NCBI GenBank assembly: GCA_023437345.1
Contig: JAEZGC010000115.1
Coordinates: 1-16,562, forward strand
Source: Actinomycetes bacterium
GTDB lineage: Bacteria; Actinomycetota; Actinomycetes; Propionibacteriales; Propionibacteriaceae
Length of the DNA: 16,562 nt
Direction of reading: 5' to 3'
This document shows, piece by piece, positions 12,217 to 16,562 of the stretch; position 1 is the stretch's first letter; each line of letters opens with the position of its first letter. The notes under the pieces are model-generated. The model saw only the letters and a list, made by a program, of their open reading frames with translations, did no database searches and was not told where the DNA came from. Position numbers and translations under genes: made by a program.

Positions 12217-13644
12217 TCACAGGCTCGCCGCGAGCGCGGCGTCCAGCGCCGCACGGCCACGGGCCAGCTCGGCCCTGCCCCGCCCGACCTGGTAGGCCAG
12301 CAGCGCGTCGAGCGCAGCCGAGTCGCCGCTCAGCGAGGCGATGGTGGCCCTCGCCACGACGCTGTCCTGCAGCTCGCCGAAGGCGTCGGTGACCACCTCC
12401 CAGGCGGCCGCGTGGCTGCTGGCCCTGGCGCCGAAGACCGGCTCCAGCGCCTCCGAGCAGTACCGGACCGCCTTGGCCGCCTTGCGGACCGCGTGCCAGC
12501 CGGCCACCTCCTCCGGGTGGCGCAGCGCTGCGGAGTACAGCGCCGCAGCCCGGCCCCTGCTGCGGTCCAGCAAGCCGTGCAGGATCGCCGTGGCGGGTCC
12601 GGGATCGGCCTGGGCCAGCGGCGGTTCGGCCAGCCAGGTCGCCAGTCGCGTGTGCAGCTGGTCGTAGCGCCGGGTGGCCATGGTCTTGACCAGCTCGTCA
12701 TGCGCCCGCCCGTGGGCGTCGTGGAGCGAGACCGTGATCAGGTCCCGTTCGGCGGCGTCGCCGGCCACGCCGAGGGCGTCAAGCGCCTGGAGCAGGCCGT
12801 CGCGCAGCACCTCGGCGTCCCGCGCGGCGCCCAGCTCGCCGGCGTGCCAGGCCAGTTCGGCGCGCAGCCGGACTACCTCCGGCTTGGCGAACAGCGGCCT
12901 GAAGGTGCGCAGCGCCGTCCTGAGCCGGCGGGTGGCGACCCGGCTGCGGTGGACGGCATCCGGCTCGTCGGCCAGCACGCCGGCCTCCAGCGCCTGCAGG
13001 GTGCCAACCTGCCGTGACAGGTAGTCGAGGACGACGCCTGGCGCGTCGGGGCCGGCGGCGCGGGCGGCATCGTCGGCCTCAATCGCGGAAGCCAGGGTGC
13101 GCTGGATCTTCGACTGTGCGGCGGAGGGATGGATCCCGGCGGCGGCGAACGTGGCGGTGACGTCGTCCAGCAGGTCGCGACCCGCCTCGACCAGTTCGAC
13201 CTCCGCCTCCCGCCAGCTGGCCGAGCCGAGCGCGGTGGTGGCCTCCACGTCGTCGGTGCAGACCAGCGCCAGCAACCGGCCCGTGGCGTCGCGCCACTCG
13301 GCCTGCCGGCGGCGGGTACGGACCCGGGCCACCGGCACCAGAGCCTGACCGGCAAGCGTGTCGGCGACCAGGCCCCGCAATCCCGCGGGCAGCCTCGGCA
13401 GGTCGGCCGGGGCGTGGTGCTCGACGCGCTGGTCGGCGTCGCCGCCGGGAAGCTTGACGTGCCAGCCGTCGTCGACGCCGCCGGTGCGATGGCGCACCAC
13501 CTGCCGGGCCCGGGTCAGGGCGAAATGGCGGGTGTCATGGTAGACCGCCAGCATGGGCAGCTCCACAGCCTGACCGAGGCCTGCCAGCGCGGGCAGCTCC
13601 TGGCCGGCGGCGAGAGCGAACTTGCGCTCCACCTCGAGGGTCAC
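12217..13644 (-). CDS. CYTH-CHAD domain protein (triphosphate tunnel / polyphosphate-binding)
   Basis: The 475-residue protein has two domains. The CYTH domain (about 1-190) begins with the diagnostic ExExK motif as EVERKFAL. It continues with VYHDTRHFALTRARQVVRHR, WHVKLPG and WREAEVELVE, whose alternating charged residues line the triphosphate tunnel. The CHAD domain (about 205-470) is all-helical and rich in conserved His and Arg: VHRSRVATRRLRTALRTF, WHAGELGAARDAEVL, WHAVRKAAKAVRY. CHAD domains bind inorganic polyphosphate. Triphosphatase or polyphosphate-linked activity is likely but unproven. The GTG at 13644 is chosen because it overlaps the stop of the upstream membrane gene (GTGA), follows AGGAG by 5 nt, and puts EVERK at residue 4. 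An upstream in-frame start would be inside that gene. Confidence 0.92.
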   Translation of the reverse strand: MTLEVERKFALAAGQELPALAGLGQAVELPMLAVYHDTRHFALTRARQVVRHRTGGVDDGWHVKLPGGDADQRVEHHAPADLPRLPAGLRGLVADTLAGQALVPVARVRTRRRQAEWRDATGRLLALVCTDDVEATTALGSASWREAEVELVEAGRDLLDDVTATFAAAGIHPSAAQSKIQRTLASAIEADDAARAAGPDAPGVVLDYLSRQVGTLQALEAGVLADEPDAVHRSRVATRRLRTALRTFRPLFAKPEVVRLRAELAWHAGELGAARDAEVLRDGLLQALDALGVAGDAAERDLITVSLHDAHGRAHDELVKTMATRRYDQLHTRLATWLAEPPLAQADPGPATAILHGLLDRSRGRAAALYSAALRHPEEVAGWHAVRKAAKAVRYCSEALEPVFGARASSHAAAWEVVTDAFGELQDSVVARATIASLSGDSAALDALLAYQVGRGRAELARGRAALDAALAASL

Positions 13645-14285
13645 GGGCTCTCCTGATCGGCCGGCTCGGTGAGCACGCCCCGCTCGTCGACGGTTTCGGC
13701 CGAACTGCCAGGTTCGGTGAGCTGCCGGCGGGGCTGCGGCTGGCTCTCCTCCGGCCCGAGCGAGGCCGCCAGCAGCACCGGCGTCACGGCGGCGAAGGCC
13801 CACACCGCCGGTGCCGACAGCGACCGGAGGGTGAGCGCGATGGGGACCAGTTCGCCCGGCTCCGCATTGGCGAGCCGCTCCTCGAAGCTGCCCCCGGGCG
13901 GTCCGAGCAGCTCGCCGAACTGCCAGCACACGATGCCGGCCAGCAACCCGGAACCGGCCGCCAGCAGCGCGGCCGGCCAGCCCAGCGGCTTGAACCACTT
14001 CCATGCGACGATCCCGAGGCCCAGGCCCACTGCGGCGCCGCACACCACGTACCAGGCGTCGGCTGCTATGAACTCGGTGAGCGCCCGCTCCGACACCGTG
14101 GCCGAGCCGTCACCGCGGATCCGGTAGGCCGGCAGGTCGACGATCCCGGCCCAGAAGACGGCGGTCAGCCCGCCGACGATGACTGCCAGCACAGCGAGCA
14201 GCCCGATCCACGGCACTACCTCCCCCCAGACGCTGGGCCGCGGGGAGCCGTCCCCGAAGTCGTCCTCGGCCAGGGTGGTACTCAC
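13641..14285 (-). CDS. Four-helix membrane protein (DUF2567-like), function unknown
   Basis: The 214-residue membrane protein has four predicted helices (about 26-46, 76-96, 103-124, 155-176). There is an extracytoplasmic-looking loop after helix 1 with AYRIRGDGSATVSERALTEF and a hydrophilic acidic C-terminal tail. The pattern, with AWYVVCGAAVGLGLGIVAWK in helix 2, recalls actinobacterial DUF2567 proteins, but I am unsure of that name. Its stop overlaps the CYTH-CHAD start by 4 bp, so the two are co-translated. The GTG start at 14285 lacks a Shine-Dalgarno and lies 7 nt after TAGCGT. The gene follows dnaE by 10 bp. Confidence 0.82.
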   Translation of the reverse strand: MSTTLAEDDFGDGSPRPSVWGEVVPWIGLLAVLAVIVGGLTAVFWAGIVDLPAYRIRGDGSATVSERALTEFIAADAWYVVCGAAVGLGLGIVAWKWFKPLGWPAALLAAGSGLLAGIVCWQFGELLGPPGGSFEERLANAEPGELVPIALTLRSLSAPAVWAFAAVTPVLLAASLGPEESQPQPRRQLTEPGSSAETVDERGVLTEPADQESP

Positions 14286-14292
14286 GTCCTGA

Positions 14293-14298
14293 ACGCTA
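14293..14298 (-). promoter_or_regulatory. Leaderless -10 element overlapping the dnaE stop codon
   Basis: TAGCGT on the minus strand contains the TAG stop codon of dnaE (14296-14298) and ends 7 nt before the GTG at 14285. AGGA occurs only 1 nt before the GTG, too close to act as a Shine-Dalgarno. This is the third promoter in the window built on an upstream stop codon. Confidence 0.57.
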
Positions 14299-16562
14299 CA
14301 CGCTGAGGCAGGCGGGCCCCAGCAGCGCCTTGAGGTCGGCCATCAGGGGCCGCGACGGGGCGACCCGCAGGCCCTCGTCGAGCCGCCACACCTTCGAGCG
14401 GTTCGACTGGGTGATCAGCCGGACCCTGACCTCGGTCCCGCCGGGGTGGGCTCGCAGCACGCCGCGCAGCTGCTCGACCACTGCCGGGGTGCACCGCACC
14501 GCAGGCAGCGAGATCACCAGCGGGCCGTGCTCGGCCTCGGTGACGTCGGGGAAGTGCACCTCGTTGCCCTGGACCTCGATGGCGTCGTCCTTGGTCCGCA
14601 CGCGACCCTTGATCCTCACTATCGTGTCGGTGGCCAGCGACCCTGCGACGAGCTGGTAGACCTTCGGGAACAGCAGCACCTCGATGGCTGCCTCGAGGTC
14701 TTCGACGGTGACGATCGCCCACAGGTCGCCCGCCTTGGTCTGCTTGCGCACCACCTGGGTGATCATCCCGGCGATCGTCACCACGCCTTCGCGCGGGCCG
14801 TCGTCGCTGCGCAGCATGCCGATCGACAGGTCCCGCTGGGCGTGCAGGATGTGCTCAAGCCCCTGCAGCGGGTGGTCGGACACGTAGAGCCCCAGCATCT
14901 CCCGCTCGAACGCGAGCCGGACCCGCTTGTCCCACTCCGGCAGGTCGGGCACCGGGCTGCTGACCAGCTCGTTGCTGCCGCCCAGGTCGCCGAAAAGGTC
15001 GTCCTGGCCGTTGGCCTGGTTGCGCTTGAGGTCGATCACCTCGTCGACCTTCTGCTCGAAGCACTCCATCAGGGCGCGCCTGGTGTGGCCCATCGAGTCG
15101 AAGGCGCCGGCCTTGATCAGGGACTCGATCACCCGCTTGTTGCAGACCACGAGCGGGACCTGGTCGAGGAAGACGTTGAAGTCGGGCGCCTTGCCGTGCT
15201 CGGCGCGGGCCTCGACGATGCCGCGCACGACGTTGTCGCCGACATTGCGGATCGCACCCAGCCCGTACCGGACGTCCTGCCCGACCGGGGTGAACATGCC
15301 GTCGGACTCGTTGGCGTCCGGCGGCAGGACGCGGATCCCCATCCGGCGGCACTCGGCCAGGTAGATCGCCGACTTGTCCTTGTCGTCCTTCACCGACTGC
15401 AGCAGCGCCGCCATGAACTCGGCCGGGTAGTTGGCCTTGAGGTAGGCGGTCCAGTACGAGATCAGCCCGTAGGCCGCGGTGTGCGCCTTGTTGAACGCGT
15501 AGGCGGAGAACGGGATCAGGATGTCCCACAGGGTCTTGATCGCGTCGTCGGAGTAGCCGTTGGCCCGCATCCCCGCCTGGAACGGGACGAACTCCTTGGC
15601 CAGTACCTCGGGCTTCTTCTTGCCCATCGCCCGGCGCAGTTCGTCGGCCCGGCCCAGGCTGTAGCCGGCCACCCGCTGGGCGATCTGCTGGACCTGCTCC
15701 TGGTAGACGATCAGGCCCTGGGTGAGGTTGAGGATGTCGGACAGCGGCTCGGCGAGCTCGGGGTGGATCGGCTCGATCTTCTGCCGGCCGGTCTTGCGCA
15801 GCGCGTAGTTGGTGTGGGAGTTCGCCCCCATCGGGCCGGGTCGGTAGAGCGCGAGCGCCGCAGAGATGTCCTCGAAGTTGTCAGGCTGCATCATCTTCAG
15901 CAGGACGCGCATCCCGCCGCCGTCCAGCTGGAAGATGCCGAGCGTCTCGCCGGTGGCCAGCAGCTCGTAGGTCGCCTTGTCGGTGGGGTCCTTGGAAAGC
16001 TCGTCGAGGTCGATGTCGATGCCGCGGTTGGTCTTCACGTTGATCAGCGCGTCGTCGAGGATCGTCAGGTTCCGCAGTCCGAGGAAATCCATCTTGACCA
16101 GCCCGAGCGACTCGCACGCCGGGTAGTCGAACTGGGTGATGATCGCGCCGTCGGCTTCCCGCTTCATGATCGGGATGATGTCCAGCAGCGGCTCGCTGGA
16201 CATGATCACGCCGGCGGCGTGCACCCCCCACTGCCGCTTCAGCCCCTCGATGCCGCGGGCGGTGTCGACCACCTCGCGGATCTCGGGGTCGTTGTCGTAG
16301 AGCGCGCGGAACTCCCCGCCCTCGGCGTAGCGGTCATGGGCCTCGTCGAAGACGTCGGCCAGCGAGACGTCCTTGCCCTGCACCGGGGGTGTGAAGGCCT
16401 TGGTGAGCTGCTCGCCCAGACCGAACGGCTTGCCGAGCACCCGGCCGGCGTCCTTGATCGCCTGCTTGGCCTTGATGGTGCCGTAGGTGACGATCTGGCA
16501 GACCCGGTCGTCGCCGTACTTCTCGCTGACGTAGCGGATCACCTCGCCGCGGCGACGCTCGT
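14296..16562 (-). CDS. dnaE: DNA polymerase III alpha subunit (partial, N-terminus beyond the right edge)
   Basis: DnaE is the replicative polymerase (EC 2.7.7.7). The frame is open to the right edge and gives about 755 C-terminal residues. It begins ERRRGEVIRYVSEKYG, just after the expected position of the first two catalytic aspartates (PDIDxDF), which are cut off together with the PHP domain. The third catalytic aspartate is present in GLVKMDFLGLRNL (codon 16087-16089). Fingers motifs include LALYRPGPMG, QEQVQQIAQ, RRAMGKKK and FNKAHTAAYGLISY. After the helix-hairpin-helix region, an OB fold lies near VTIAGMITQVVRKQTKAG. The length and the C-terminus fit DnaE1 rather than the shorter mutagenic DnaE2, although the missing N-terminus limits certainty. 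A GTG at 16542 is internal, not the start. Confidence 0.96.
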   Translation of the reverse strand, partial: ERRRGEVIRYVSEKYGDDRVCQIVTYGTIKAKQAIKDAGRVLGKPFGLGEQLTKAFTPPVQGKDVSLADVFDEAHDRYAEGGEFRALYDNDPEIREVVDTARGIEGLKRQWGVHAAGVIMSSEPLLDIIPIMKREADGAIITQFDYPACESLGLVKMDFLGLRNLTILDDALINVKTNRGIDIDLDELSKDPTDKATYELLATGETLGIFQLDGGGMRVLLKMMQPDNFEDISAALALYRPGPMGANSHTNYALRKTGRQKIEPIHPELAEPLSDILNLTQGLIVYQEQVQQIAQRVAGYSLGRADELRRAMGKKKPEVLAKEFVPFQAGMRANGYSDDAIKTLWDILIPFSAYAFNKAHTAAYGLISYWTAYLKANYPAEFMAALLQSVKDDKDKSAIYLAECRRMGIRVLPPDANESDGMFTPVGQDVRYGLGAIRNVGDNVVRGIVEARAEHGKAPDFNVFLDQVPLVVCNKRVIESLIKAGAFDSMGHTRRALMECFEQKVDEVIDLKRNQANGQDDLFGDLGGSNELVSSPVPDLPEWDKRVRLAFEREMLGLYVSDHPLQGLEHILHAQRDLSIGMLRSDDGPREGVVTIAGMITQVVRKQTKAGDLWAIVTVEDLEAAIEVLLFPKVYQLVAGSLATDTIVRIKGRVRTKDDAIEVQGNEVHFPDVTEAEHGPLVISLPAVRCTPAVVEQLRGVLRAHPGGTEVRVRLITQSNRSKVWRLDEGLRVAPSRPLMADLKALLGPACLSV

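Noticed and set aside
12226..12241. Perfect inverted repeat CGCCGCG-AG-CGCGGCG near the convergent ends of the glycosyltransferase and CYTH-CHAD genes, a possible terminator.
   Set aside because: It lies within the last codons of CYTH-CHAD, the loop is only 2 nt, and there is no T tract. In DNA this rich in CG repeats it is likely chance.
13645..14043. An in-frame N-terminal extension of the CYTH-CHAD protein by 133 residues.
   Set aside because: It would be read inside the membrane-protein gene in another frame. The CYTH motif EVERK is expected at the very N-terminus, and the GTG at 13644 has AGGAG and a GTGA overlap.

Overview
The window is about 16.5 kb of very GC-rich DNA, packed with genes and strongly actinobacterial in character. 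The evidence is the gene order yebC-ruvC-ruvA-ruvB-yajC, a PriA-type HisA, many GTG starts, 4-bp stop/start overlaps and leaderless -10 promoters of the TANNNT type. The histidine, lipoate and DnaE proteins resemble those of Propionibacteriales-like Actinomycetota, but I cannot fix the genus from the sequence alone. No stretch longer than about 105 bp lacks a gene. I found no tRNA, rRNA, CRISPR array, insertion sequence or phage gene, so this is chromosomal core rather than an accessory island.

Left part (1-3265, minus strand): DNA repair and protein export. yebC is followed by the Holliday-junction operon ruvC-ruvA-ruvB, whose genes overlap by 4 bp, and then by yajC, which is cut by the left edge. 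A perfect palindrome matching the Gram-positive/actinobacterial LexA (SOS) box lies directly downstream of a -10 hexamer in the 84-bp yebC-ruvC gap. This suggests that ruvCAB has its own DNA-damage-inducible promoter.

3357-4955: a divergent lipoate-protein ligase with an N-terminal accessory domain and a small two-helix membrane protein downstream of it. These converge, with a 1-bp gap, on a proline-rich two-helix membrane protein.

4965-10158 (minus strand): a tightly overlapped histidine operon hisD-hisC-hisB-hisH-hisA(priA), ending in a tandem-domain GNAT acetyltransferase. Every junction is a 4-bp ATGA or GTGA overlap. hisF, hisG, hisE and hisI are not present.

10218-12212 (plus strand): a DUF554 membrane protein and a GT-B (family 1) glycosyltransferase. 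12217-14285 (minus strand): a CYTH-CHAD protein (polyphosphate/triphosphate type) overlapped by an upstream four-helix membrane protein. 14296-16562 (minus strand): the C-terminal two thirds of the replicative DNA polymerase III alpha subunit DnaE, cut by the right edge.

The most interesting signal is regulatory. Several genes start exactly 6-7 nt after a TANNNT hexamer and have no Shine-Dalgarno sequence, so they look leaderless. In three of them the first three bases of that hexamer are the TAG stop codon of the gene upstream. I see no entirely new multi-gene system here.
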